Positions 33,846 through 42,372 of a stretch of DNA of 64,000 nucleotides are shown one piece after another. The stretch spans positions 7,955,240 to 8,019,239 of the forward strand of contig NZ_JAHTIK010000001.1 in the NCBI RefSeq assembly GCF_025655475.1, in the 5' to 3' direction. This DNA is from Kitasatospora sp. DSM 101779. GTDB taxonomy: Bacteria; Actinomycetota; Actinomycetes; Streptomycetales; Streptomycetaceae. A model generated the notes under the pieces. That model searched no databases and was not told where the DNA came from. It worked only from the letters and a program-made list of their open reading frames with translations. The position numbers and the translations under genes are program-made. Position 1 is the first letter of the stretch. Every line of letters starts with the position of its first letter.

Positions 33846-34283
33846 TCAGCCGCTGAGCGGCTTTCCGGAGAGCGTGACGCTCTGCCCGCGGAATTCGGCG
33901 ACCACCTTGCCGGTGGATTGCCGCACGGTGACGTCGTAGATTCCGTTCCGCCCCGATCGCGACCGTTCCGCCGCCTCCGCCAGCAACTCGTCGCCGACCG
34001 CCGCCGGAGCGAGGAACGTCACCTGGGCGGCCTGCGCGACGGTGACCGGGCCGTAGCTGTTGCACGCGTACGAGAACGCCGCGTCGGCGAGCAGGAAAAT
34101 GAAGCCGCCGTGCGCGATGCCATGGCCGTTCACCATGTCGGCGGTCACCTTCATGCCCATGCGCGCATGCCCCGCGGACACGTCCTCGAGGGTGATTCCC
34201 AGTGATCGGCACGTCCGGTCGCGCTCGAAGAGCGCGGCGATCCGGGAATTCCCGGCAACGCCCGGCCCGGCATTCTCGCCCAT
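33846..34283 (-). CDS. PaaI-type hotdog thioesterase
   Basis: A 145-residue hotdog-fold enzyme very like PaaI of the phenylacetate pathway, which hydrolyses acyl- or aryl-CoA thioesters. The motif GHGIAHGGFIFLLADAAF holds Asp67, matching the catalytic Asp61 of E. coli PaaI. Start ATG 34283 has AGGGGG upstream. It is convergent to the biosynthetic operon, and no other phenylacetate genes are present, so it may edit misprimed thioesters or release a CoA-bound acid from the PaaK-like ligases. Confidence 0.85.
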   Translation of the reverse strand: MGENAGPGVAGNSRIAALFERDRTCRSLGITLEDVSAGHARMGMKVTADMVNGHGIAHGGFIFLLADAAFSYACNSYGPVTVAQAAQVTFLAPAAVGDELLAEAAERSRSGRNGIYDVTVRQSTGKVVAEFRGQSVTLSGKPLSG

Positions 34284-34475
34284 ATTCCCCCTGCCTCCCC
34301 CGGGACCGGCCCGAAACGCCCGTTGATCCGCTCCCGGGAATTACATCGAGCCGCACCATCACCTGTCAACGGTGACATGTTCGCCCATCAGGCCCGCGCC
34401 ACGTGCCGGTGAATTCCCGGCGAGCCGGCCACCCCGCCGTGGTGAACGCGGAGCGGCCCCGGCCTCCGGGGTCGT

Positions 34476-34823
34476 TCACGAACTCCCGGTGCCGCCGTCG
34501 TCCGTGGTGACGTGGGCAACCGTGATCGTGCCGTCCGGGCGGAGCGTGAACCGGACGGGCTCCACGTCGGCGGTACGGGTGTCAGTCGCGCCGTAGGCCC
34601 TGAGCGTCAGGTCCTCCGCCTTGCCGTAGTGCAGGTCGGCCTCGGCCGCGTTCGCCCAGGCGTTCACCCGGACATGGACGGACCAGTGCTCCACGTCCAC
34701 CGACCGCCAGGCCTCCCAACTGGCTTCCGGTAGGAACCCCGCGGCGGCCCCGCCCCGCACCCACAGGCCGCCGAGCACGACGGCGGCGGCCACCGCCAGA
34801 CACACGACCCCCCTCAGCTTCAT
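34476..34823 (-). CDS. Small exported or membrane-anchored hypothetical protein
   Basis: A 115-residue protein with a basic start and one hydrophobic segment (residues 5-28, VVCLAVAAAVVLGGLWV), then a polar domain with many beta-strand-like stretches (WSVHVRVNAWANAAEADLHY, VRFTLRPDGTITVAHVTTDD). Probably a signal-anchored extracytoplasmic domain. The family is not recognised. No strong ribosome binding site. It lies divergent from the methyltransferase. Confidence 0.55.
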   Translation of the reverse strand: MKLRGVVCLAVAAAVVLGGLWVRGGAAAGFLPEASWEAWRSVDVEHWSVHVRVNAWANAAEADLHYGKAEDLTLRAYGATDTRTADVEPVRFTLRPDGTITVAHVTTDDGGTGSS

Positions 34824-35036
34824 GATCGTGAACCTACCAGCCGACCGGACGCGCCCGGCCCACCGAAGGCGGGTGAACCTCGGGCACCGCCCGTCACCGA
34901 CGACCCCGTGCGGCGTTGTGCGGGAGTGCGGCACACTGACGGCGGACGTCCGCCAAGGAGCCGCACGCACGACGACGATCACTCTCCAGGCAGGGGTGGC
35001 ACGGTGGCAGACGGTACCCGGCGGGCGGAACCCGCG

Positions 35037-35840
35037 ATGAATCCCGCGGTGCGCGACACGTACGGCCCGGCGGACCTGAGCCGGAACCCCGTGTTCGCCG
35101 GAGGGTTCATCAACTTCGGCCACTGGCAGGCGATCGACCTCACGCGGCCGCTGGACGAGTCCGACCGGATCCGCAGCCAGCAGGACCTCTACCGACAGGT
35201 CCTCCGGGCCGCCGCCCCGCCGGACGAGCCGGAGATCCTCGAAGTCGGCTGCGGGCTCGGCGTGGGCTGCGCCCTCGTTCTGGGCGAGTACGGCCGCGCC
35301 ACCGTCACCGGCATGGACATCCACCCCGAGCAGCTGCAGCGGGCGCGCGACACCCATGCCGACCTGCTGCGCCGGGAGCCGGAGCGGCTGCGGTTCGTCC
35401 GGGGCGCGGCCGAGCGCATGCCGTTGGAGGGCGGCGGGTTCGACGCCGTGATCAGCGTGGAGGCCGCCCAGCACTTCCCGGACGTCCATGCCTTCGCCGG
35501 GGAGGTGTCGAGGGTCCTGCGGCCAGGTGGCCGGGCGGCCGTCGCCAGCTTCTTCACCGTCGACGACGCGCCCGGCCGGTCCGAGGAACTCGCCGGCCTG
35601 CTGGACACCTTCGCCAACGGTCTGGACATCGCCCGCCCGGTTCAGCGGCTCGCGGACGCATTCACCGGGGCCGGTCTCGCCGGCGTGCACGTCGAATCGA
35701 TCGGACGTCACGTCTGGCCGGGCTGGGACCTGTGGCTGAGCCGCTGGTGGGCTCCGGAGACCTGGCCGCGGAACTTCCTGCGGGCCTACGAGCGGGGAAT
35801 CCTCGACTACTACCTCGTCACGGCGGAGCGGCCGCGGTAG
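35037..35840 (+). CDS. Class I SAM-dependent methyltransferase
   Basis: A 267-residue methyltransferase. SAM motif I is ILEVGCGLGVGCALV, the acidic residue of motif II is in VTGMDIHPEQL, and ISVEAAQHFPDVHAFAGEVS with VLRPGGRAAVASFF are later motifs of the small-molecule methyltransferase group. The N-terminus (GGFINFGHW) resembles natural-product O- and C-methyltransferases. Start ATG 35037 is tentative; GTG 35004 has the better ribosome binding site (AGGGG) and would add 11 residues. It could tailor the product of the nearby cluster, but the intervening convergent gene argues against one operon. Confidence 0.8.
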   Translation: MNPAVRDTYGPADLSRNPVFAGGFINFGHWQAIDLTRPLDESDRIRSQQDLYRQVLRAAAPPDEPEILEVGCGLGVGCALVLGEYGRATVTGMDIHPEQLQRARDTHADLLRREPERLRFVRGAAERMPLEGGGFDAVISVEAAQHFPDVHAFAGEVSRVLRPGGRAAVASFFTVDDAPGRSEELAGLLDTFANGLDIARPVQRLADAFTGAGLAGVHVESIGRHVWPGWDLWLSRWWAPETWPRNFLRAYERGILDYYLVTAERPR

Positions 35841-35868
35841 CGCCCACGGCCGGCGCGCGGGCACCGCT

Positions 35869-36957
35869 TCAGCAGGTCCGGGGTGCCGACGGCCCGCCGG
35901 TGACGGCGGGGCGGACCTTGGTGAGCATGAGCTCAAGGAACTGCTCGGGCTCGCGGAACGACGCGAAGTGCGAGGCCCCCCGGATCAGGGCGAAGTCCTT
36001 GACCGGGGCGGTGACCGCGTCGAAGAACGCGCGTGCCGGCGCGGGCGGGGTGAGGACGTCGCCCTCGCCCTGGAAGACGAAGAACGGGATCGCGAAGTCG
36101 GTGCCCTCGGCCCACTCGTCGACCGCCATGGCCTGCGGCCCGAGCTGCTCGGAGAAGGTCATGCCCTTGAGGTAGGTCCGCAGCTCGCGCAGCGTGTGCA
36201 GCGGGGAGAACCAGAGCGAGCGGACGACCACGGTCTTCATGGTGTCGTAGGTCAGCGGGTCGCTGGTGACGACGAACTTGTTGAACCGCGACCACTGGTG
36301 GGTCGTCCAGGTGCCTGCCGCCGGGCCCGTCGCGGTGACCTCGGCCAGCTCCCTGCGCTTGCCGGCCGCGCGCAGCCGGGCCATGAGGGCCTCGTACGCG
36401 GGGTGGACGTGGCCGCCGGACAGGATGTTCTGGTCGGTCCCCACGTACGCGGAGTACAGGTCCGGGTGGCTGCGGGCCAGGCGCAGGCCGAGGACCGTAC
36501 CGATGGAGTTGGCGACCAGCAGCACCTTCGGGACGCCGAGCCTGCCGCGGACGTACTCGGTGACCTCCAGGGCGTCGCGGTGGAGCCGGTCCAGCGTCAT
36601 CTCGCCCTGTCCGGACGGGCCGCCGCGGCCGAAGGTCCTGCCGCCGCCGCGGACGTCCCAGCGCACGACGGTGAAGTGCCGCTCCCAGCTGCGGGTGCGG
36701 GGGAGGAACGCGAGGTTGGAGGCGCCGGGCCCGCCGTGGATCTCCAGGATCACGGGGTTGGCGAGGTCGTCGCCGCGGATCGAGACCCACTGGTCGATGC
36801 CGCCGACGCGGACGAATCCGGCCTCGTCGATCCCGGCGGCGCCGGTGATGCGCAGGAGTGCGGCGTTGGCGCGGCGCCTGAGCGCGCGGTGGCCGAGCAG
36901 GCCGGCGGCCGGAGCGGCGAGTGCGGCGGCCGAGGCGGTGAGGACGGTGACGAGCAC
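35869..36957 (-). CDS. Alpha/beta hydrolase, proline iminopeptidase-like
   Basis: A 362-residue hydrolase with an N-terminal hydrophobic anchor (residues 1-22). It has the oxyanion motif HGGPGASN (74-81), GRTFGRGG, and nucleophile Ser151 in VANSIGTVLG, where the residue before Ser is Asn and the first Gly is Ala, a slightly unusual elbow. The C-terminal His is probably in RGASHFASF. GTG 36957 follows GGGGGATCC. It is transcribed divergently from a TetR gene with a shared inverted repeat between them, so it is likely to be that regulator's target. Confidence 0.8.
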   Translation of the reverse strand: MLVTVLTASAAALAAPAAGLLGHRALRRRANAALLRITGAAGIDEAGFVRVGGIDQWVSIRGDDLANPVILEIHGGPGASNLAFLPRTRSWERHFTVVRWDVRGGGRTFGRGGPSGQGEMTLDRLHRDALEVTEYVRGRLGVPKVLLVANSIGTVLGLRLARSHPDLYSAYVGTDQNILSGGHVHPAYEALMARLRAAGKRRELAEVTATGPAAGTWTTHQWSRFNKFVVTSDPLTYDTMKTVVVRSLWFSPLHTLRELRTYLKGMTFSEQLGPQAMAVDEWAEGTDFAIPFFVFQGEGDVLTPPAPARAFFDAVTAPVKDFALIRGASHFASFREPEQFLELMLTKVRPAVTGGPSAPRTC

Positions 36958-36970
36958 GATGGATCCCCCA

Positions 36971-37019
36971 AACTGTTTACGTCATCAGCAGTTGCTGCGG
37001 CTTTAAGGTATAAACAGTT
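36971..37019. promoter_or_regulatory. Divergent TetR operator
   Basis: AACTGTTTA (36971-36979) and its exact inverse TAAACAGTT (37011-37019) flank 31 bp of A/T-richer DNA between the hydrolase and tetR starts. The half-sites are about four turns apart (40 bp), so they may form two operator half-sites within one larger region, placed over both promoters. Confidence 0.6.
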
Positions 37020-37069
37020 GTCGCCGGGTGTCAACCGGCCCGGCGCGCAGAACCGTTGTGGAGGGCTGC

Positions 37070-37807
37070 ATGGCCAAGGAGAAGGCGCGTGACCTGCGCG
37101 CGGGCGTCGCACTGCTGTGGGGCGAGCAGGACCGGCCCACCCGCGGGCCCAAGCCGAGCCTCACCCCTGGACGGATCGCCGAGGCCGCGGTCGCCCTCGC
37201 GGACGCCGAGGGGCTGGACGCCGTCTCCATGAGCAAGGTCGGCGCCGAGTTCGGGGTGTCCGCCATGGCGCTCTACCGCTACGTGCCCGGCAAGGCCGAA
37301 CTCGTCGAACTGATGGTGGAGTCCGTCCTCGCCGAGGCCCCCGACCTGTCGACCGCCGGGCCGGGGTGGCGCCGGCAGACGGTCGAGTGGGCCCGCTGTT
37401 CCGAGCGGGTCCACCGGGCCCACCCCTGGCTCCTCGCCGCCACCGCCATGCGCCGCCAGCTCATGGGCCCCCACCAGCTCGGCTGGCTGGAGGCGGCGCT
37501 CACCGCGCTCGCCCCCACCGGCCTGACGGCCGCCCAGCAGCACCGCGTCTTCGTCCTCGTCGCCGGGTTCGTGCGCACCCACGTCCAGCAGCTCGTCGAC
37601 TTCGACGAGGAGCACAGCCGTGAATGGGGCCTGCTCACCGCCGAGCTCCTCGCCCGCCACGCCGAGCGCTTCCCCGCCCTCACGGCCGCCCTGGAAGCCG
37701 GCGCGTTCGCCCCCGAGACGGCCGACCCGGACGCCGCCGACTCCCTCCGTTTCGGCCTCGACCGCATCCTCGACGGCGTCCAGCTCCTCATCGACCGGGG
37801 TCACTGA
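37070..37807 (+). CDS. TetR-family regulator
   Basis: A 245-residue repressor. After a basic tail, residues 24-72 are the DNA-binding domain: LTPGRIAEAAVALADAEGLD, then MSKVGAEFGVSAMALYRYVP. The C-terminal part (about 90-245) fits the TetR_C type found in tetracycline-repressor-like proteins. Start ATG 37070 has GGAGGGC. It is divergent from the alpha/beta hydrolase gene and probably represses both genes through the AACTGTTTA inverted repeat; the inducer is unknown. Confidence 0.85.
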   Translation: MAKEKARDLRAGVALLWGEQDRPTRGPKPSLTPGRIAEAAVALADAEGLDAVSMSKVGAEFGVSAMALYRYVPGKAELVELMVESVLAEAPDLSTAGPGWRRQTVEWARCSERVHRAHPWLLAATAMRRQLMGPHQLGWLEAALTALAPTGLTAAQQHRVFVLVAGFVRTHVQQLVDFDEEHSREWGLLTAELLARHAERFPALTAALEAGAFAPETADPDAADSLRFGLDRILDGVQLLIDRGH

Positions 37808-38421
37808 ATCCTGCCGGCCTGCTGCAGATCGCGGCCCACGCGGCCGAGCCGGGTTCGATGCGGGTCTCGTCCTCCGCGAGGACGGTGCGACGGGGGTGCA
37901 CCGGGAAGTAGACCTCGACGGGCGCCTGCTCGTCGTGGTTGTCGAGGCGTGCCGTGGGGATGCGCAGGAAGAACGCCGGCACCAGCAGGAGGGCCCGCCC
38001 GCCGAGGTGGAGGTCCACGTCGTGCGGGAGGTGGCACTGGACGGTCAGGACGGGGAACTCCCAGCCGATGGACGGGTGCAGACCGCTCAGCACGGCCCCG
38101 GGCCCGACCGCCGTGGTGTCGAAGGCGGTTTGGACGGCGTGCTCCACGTACGACCGGGCCGGCGCGATCGCCAGCCGGCGGTAGACGTCGAGCATCCGGG
38201 CCAGCCGGTCGGTCGCCTCCGGCCGCCGGTGGTGGACGTCGACGACCCACTGCGGCAGCCCCGGACGCATGGTGCGTGCCGAGGTCGGATCGGACAGAGC
38301 CCGCGCCTCGGTCAGCGGCCGCACCGCCGCCGGTCCGTCGCTCAGCGTCGCCGCACCCGTCGGGGCCATGAGGAGTTCGAGCACGGCGCCGTCCTCGGGT
38401 GCCGCGAGGTCGAAGAGGGCT
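37788..38421 (-). pseudogene. Remnant of an ArsR-like regulator
   Basis: The open frame has no start at a proper position but contains blocks recalling the effector half of DUF5937/ArsR-type actinobacterial regulators: LDVYRRLAIAPARSYVEHAV, VLSGLHPSIGWEFPVLTVQ, DVDLHLGGRALLLVPAFFLR. The C-terminal winged helix expected after PVEVYFPVHP is absent. Upstream part VLELLMAPTGAATLSDGPAA is degenerate. Probably a truncated gene lying convergent to tetR. Confidence 0.4.
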
Positions 38422-38705
38422 GATTCGCGCCGGCCGACGGCGGGACGGAGAAGTTCTACGACGCCACGGAGTGGATGACCTACCTCGTCGACCACTTCCT
38501 CAAGCCCGGCGCAGCCGCCCAGGGCCACCCCGGGTTCGAGCACTTCACCTTCGACCACGTCCTCAACGGCACCATCGAAGCGGTGGGCGAGGAACCGGGC
38601 GACGCATGGCGGCTCGTCGTCCGGGACAACACCGTCACCACGGTCGAACCCGACCTCGGCGAACCCGACTGGATGCGAAAGCTGCCTGCGGATCGTCGAC
38701 GGTGA
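38411..38705 (+). pseudogene. N-terminally truncated hypothetical protein
   Basis: About 90 residues read as good protein (EKFYDATEWMTYLVDHFLKP, GFEHFTFDHVLNGTIEAVGE, DPDWMRKLP-like end) up to a stop at 38703-38705. An in-frame stop at about 38420 and the lack of a ribosome binding site show that the N-terminal part is missing. The family is not known to me. Confidence 0.4.
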
Positions 38706-39109
38706 GGACACAACGTGCTGCGCCGACGCGGAGACGACACCGGTGTGGCCGGTCCGGCCTGCCGGGCGCCCGAGTGGCGTCGGTGGCGTCCTCCCGGCGT
38801 GATCAGCGACGGCGAGGCCCGTCACCCGGGGGCCCGACTCCGCGACTCGGGCGCTGCTCGCGGCTGTGCGCCGACGCATCGGGAGAGTACGGGCTCGCTG
38901 CGTGACGGCATCCCGTTCGCGGCCGCGCCCCCCGTGCCGCGAACGGGGTGGGGCACCGGGCCTGCGGGACGAGCGGACCGGCGGCCGGTTCGGCTGTCGT
39001 TCCGGCAGATCACCGCCGCTCAGACGCGGCGATTCCCGTACCGATCAGGGGACTTGATGGGGTGTTCGATGCAGGGACCCGCCGCCGCAGACTCCGCCGA
39101 CCGGACCTC
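38706..39109. other. Degenerate sequence without supported gene
   Basis: No intact gene. The plus strand around 38875-38960 reads GSLRDGIPFAAAPPVPRTGW, which loosely recalls the N-terminus of carboxylesterases (GIPFAAPPVG), but nothing else of that family follows. Confidence 0.35.
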
Positions 39110-39740
39110 CGACGGTCGGTCACCCGGTGGCGCCGCACCGCCCATCCGCGAAGACCTGGGGCGTGGTCGCCGCGGTGGTCAGCGCGGCGGCGGGTGTGGC
39201 CAGCGCGATCGCAGCGTTCACGGGCGGCGGTTCGGGTCGTCCGCTGCGCCCGAGCCGGCGCCGCAGGTGACCGTCACGGTGGCCGGGCAGGGCTCGGCCG
39301 TAGCCACGGGCGGTGCCGCGACGGTCGCCTCCCCGGCGCCGGCGGGCGCCGGCACAGGGGCCGCGGTGCGCTGGTCGGGGAAGTTCCTCATCGGCATGGA
39401 GGCCAACGACCTGTCGGCGTTGCCGCCCCGCAAGGGAACGGGTGTCGTCAACTATCCGAGCCCACGGCGCAGCGGAAGCAGCGGGATGATGATCAAGGGC
39501 CAGGTCGCACCCTGGGAGGGAGGCGGGAGAGCCCACGGCGGAGCGGGGTCGGGAGCTCCTGCAGACGCCGGCGCGCCGGCAGGTCGACGTGGCCGAGGGC
39601 GACCGGGTCTGCGGGGTCAACGAGAGTGCGCCGATCGGCGTGCTGACCGTCACCGCGGCCCACTGCGACCAGGGCGGCTACGGCGAGCTGGACGCCGACC
39701 TGAAGGTGTGGAACGTCCGGCTCGGCCACCGACCCCGGGC
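39110..39740 (+). pseudogene. Frameshifted membrane-anchored hypothetical protein
   Basis: Three plus-strand segments in different frames appear to be one former protein: a membrane helix KTWGVVAAVVSAAAGVASAI (about 39145-39215), then APQVTVTVAGQGSAV and AAVRWSGKFLIGMEANDL with LPPRKGTG (39255-39445), and finally VAEGDRVCGVNESAPIGVLT with YGELDADLKVWNV (39585-39720). Its order (helix, linker, small domain) suits a sensor or effector component of unknown function. Not functional as it stands. Confidence 0.5.
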
Positions 39741-39855
39741 TCGGCGTACCGTCCGCCCGCCCCGTTCCGGCGCGACGGCGGACCGCCGGCGATCTGTGGC
39801 CGCGGTGCGGATCGGCCGTCGAGGGTGCCGCTCGGTGCCGACGGCGCACGGGAAC

Positions 39856-39891
39856 GGGCCGGCCCCGGCGCCGATTACCGGGGGCCGGCCC
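39856..39891 (-). terminator. Terminator of hupS
   Basis: GGGCCGGCCCC (39856-39866) and GGGGCCGGCCC (39881-39891) form a perfect 11-bp stem, 8 bases past the hupS stop on the minus strand. Confidence 0.75.
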
Positions 39892-39898
39892 GTCCTGC

Positions 39899-40558
39899 TC
39901 ACGCGGTGGTGCGGCGGGTGGTCCGCTTGGCCGGTGTCGCCTTCTTGGCGGTGCGCGGCGCGGTCTTCTGCGCCGTGGCGGTCTTCTTCGCGGGCGCCGT
40001 CGACTTCTTCGCCGTCGCCGTGGTCTTCCGTGTCGTCGTCTTCTTGGCGGGCGTCGCGGTCTTCTTCACCGCGGCGGTGGTCTTCTTGGCCGTGGTGGCC
40101 GTCTTGGCGGTGGTGGTCTTCCGTGCGGTGGTCTTCTTGGCCGCGGCCGGCGCGGTGGCGGCAGCGGCTGCGGTGCGCTTCGCGGTAGCCCGCTTGCGGG
40201 CGGGTGCGGCAGCGGCGGACTTGCCCGCGGTGAGCGAGCCCTTGGGGGCCTTGGCCGTGGCCGGACCGGACTTGGGCAGCTTCTTCGCGCCGGAGACCAG
40301 GTCCTTGAAGCCCTGGCCGGGGCGGAAGCGCGGCACGTTGGTCTTCTTGACCCGCACGCGCTCGCCGGTCTGAGGGTTGCGGGCGTAGCGGCCGGCGCGC
40401 TCCACCTTCTCCAGCGTGCCGAAGCCGGTGACCTGCACGCGCTCCCCGGCCACCACGGCACGGACCATGGCGTCGAGGACCGCGTCCACGGCGTCCTCTG
40501 CGGCGGTGCGGCTGCCGAGCTGCCCGGCCACCGCTTCGACGAGTTGTCCCTTGTTCAT
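39899..40558 (-). CDS. hupS: HU-family nucleoid protein with basic tail (HupS type)
   Basis: A 219-residue histone-like protein. Residues 1-90 are a typical HU domain: MNKGQLVEAVAGQLGSRTAA, VQVTGFGTLEKVERAGRYAR and KKTNVPRFRPGQGFKDLVSG. Residues 91-219 are a Lys/Ala/Thr-rich tail with repeated KKTT, AKKTA and PAKK motifs, like eukaryotic H1 and mycobacterial HupB. In Streptomyces this two-part form is HupS, associated with spore nucleoid compaction. ATG 40558 has GGAGAT upstream; a strong terminator follows. Confidence 0.9.
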   Translation of the reverse strand: MNKGQLVEAVAGQLGSRTAAEDAVDAVLDAMVRAVVAGERVQVTGFGTLEKVERAGRYARNPQTGERVRVKKTNVPRFRPGQGFKDLVSGAKKLPKSGPATAKAPKGSLTAGKSAAAAPARKRATAKRTAAAAATAPAAAKKTTARKTTTAKTATTAKKTTAAVKKTATPAKKTTTRKTTATAKKSTAPAKKTATAQKTAPRTAKKATPAKRTTRRTTA

Positions 40559-41198
40559 GACGACATCTCCACAACCACATCGGGGATGGTTTGTCCTGTT
40601 TCATCCTCAACATAGAGGCCATTCAGGCCTCCCGCCCGCCCAGCGGGGGTGTCGCGGGCACATCGTGCCGTCGGAATCCGGGCCCTGGGACGGCGATCCG
40701 TGCCCTCGCGGCCGCGTCACCTGCGTCAACAGGGCTGGTGGGGACCTTCGATCGGCCGGTTCCGCACCGGTCTCCGCCGGTCCCGGCCGCACGCCCGGGT
40801 GGGGGCCGACGCCCGGGTCGACCGGCTGCCGAGCCGGGGCACGGGCAGGCGGCAGCTGCTCCACCGGATCCCAACTGCCGGACGCGGCGGACCGGGCGAG
40901 GGGGTGTCGCGGGCCGGGCGCGTGGGGCGGCCGCTCCTCGGCGGCCCGCCTGACACGCATCCCGCCGCCCGCGCCGCGCGGGCGTCCACACCGTGGCGGG
41001 TGCCGCGGTGCGCGGACCCCGGCCCGGATGCCGGGCGATGTGCACGGCCGGGTGGACCGGCTGCCCGGCGTCCGACAGCCGCACGGCCCCGCACGAGAGG
41101 GTGCTCGGGCCCACCGGTCGCGGAGGCCGCCAGTAGCCCGCGGCCGGCCAGGAGTTCCACAGGGAGGTCGGAGGCGGCGCCCGTCTCCGCCTCGCAGG
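40559..41198. other. GC-rich gap, no recognised gene
   Basis: Contains the hupS leader (40559-40615, visibly richer in A/T) and then about 580 bp where every reading frame is Arg/Pro/Gly-rich and low in aliphatic residues. I found no start signals, repeats or known motifs. Given the neighbouring MFS pseudogene, it is probably further decayed sequence. Confidence 0.4.
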
Positions 41199-42293
41199 TC
41201 AGAGGCCCCTGCTCGGCCCACGGACCTGGGCCGACGCATCCGCTGGGCGCCGCGCGACGGCCGGTACGGCGAGCGCGACCAGGCGGGCCGGCGCTGCCAA
41301 ACCACCGCGGGGCGTGGTCGCGGCGGCTGCCGATGCCGCGATCAGCGGGCCTCCGGCGTCGCCGAGTTCGCGGCCGGGTTCGGCGGCGCCCATGGTCCGC
41401 ACGGGCCGCTCGCCGGGCGCCGCGGCCGGGAGTGGAGCGAGGGCGGGCGGGGGGTGACGAGATCCGTGGCGGCCCGGTCGGGCACGGCCGCGGGCGGCAG
41501 ACCGGCGAGGCCGGGAAGCACAGCCACCGCCGGGCCGGCCGCGGTGAGCGGCAGGTGCCGCCGTACCGGTCCTCTTCTCGTCCAACGCCCGGCCCGCGCG
41601 GGGCTGGACGGCCGGTGGAGCAGAGCGTCGACAGGGATGCCGCCGAACCGGTGGCGACCGGTCCGGGGCCGGCGGCGGCTGCATCAAGGAGGCGTCGGCG
41701 AGCCGGCGGCGGGATCGAGGACGGTCCGGCCGGCGCGCGGGAGCGGCGCCACCACCGGGACCGCGACGGCGGCCAGGACGCCGACCGCCCCGGCGAGGAG
41801 GGCGGTCACCGCGAACAGCAACGGCAGTCCGCCCGGTCACACCAGTGCGCCGCCGAGCAGCGGCCCGCGGTGTGGCCGGTGCCCTTCCAGAGGCCGTGGC
41901 CGCCGAGGGCGCACCCGTTCCCGGAGCGCGGGTTGAGGCGCGCAGCCGGCGTCGGCGCGGCCGGGGAGGCCGGGGAGGCGGCAACGACCTGCCCGAGCCG
42001 CGCCGGCCACAGCAGCCCGTGCTGTCGGACGGCGCGAACCACGCCGAGGCGGCGGCGAACGCGGCCAGCCTGCCGAGCGGTACCGGCCGCGGGCCGATCC
42101 GGTCGGCCAGTGTGGCGAACGCCGGCTGAGGAGGACCTCGGCCCCGTCGTGGAGCGCGCGCAGTGCGCCGACTGCCGGCCAGGACGGTGAACCCGGCCGC
42201 GTACAGCGGCCGCAGCTCCCGCCACGCGGCTCGGCCCTCGCTCCGCGTTCCGGCCGGGACCGGCACCGCGGGAGGAGATCGCCCGCCGTGCAC
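41199..42293 (-). pseudogene. MFS transporter pseudogene, many frameshifts
   Basis: Recognisable transporter segments occur in the right order on the minus strand but in all three frames: WRELRPLYAAGFTV near the N-terminus, ALRALHDGAEVLL, FATLADRIGPRPVPLGRLAA, LLWPARLGQ, ARLNPRSGNG with LWKGTGHTAG, VTALLAGAVGVLAAVAVPVV, LVQPRAGRALDE-like QPRAGRALDE, and a C-terminus with TMGAAEPGRELGDAGGPLIA. Part of the first two helices is missing. It is divergent from the intact DedA gene. Confidence 0.7.
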
Positions 42294-42372
42294 GGGGATG
42301 CGTCGTCACATTGCCGAAAGTGGCAACCGTTACATTGGGGAGGAAAAGGGCGCCGATCGGACGAGGTGGCTG

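Noticed and set aside
26391..34283. Negamycin or streptothricin cluster
   Set aside because: KamA and ligases fit a beta-lysine theme, but no heme N-N-bond enzyme, guanidine-ring or sugar genes, and no NRPS condensation domain are present.
28925..34283. Phenylacetate catabolic operon
   Set aside because: PaaK- and PaaI-like genes occur, but no epoxidase (paaABCDE) or beta-oxidation genes, and the neighbours are biosynthetic.
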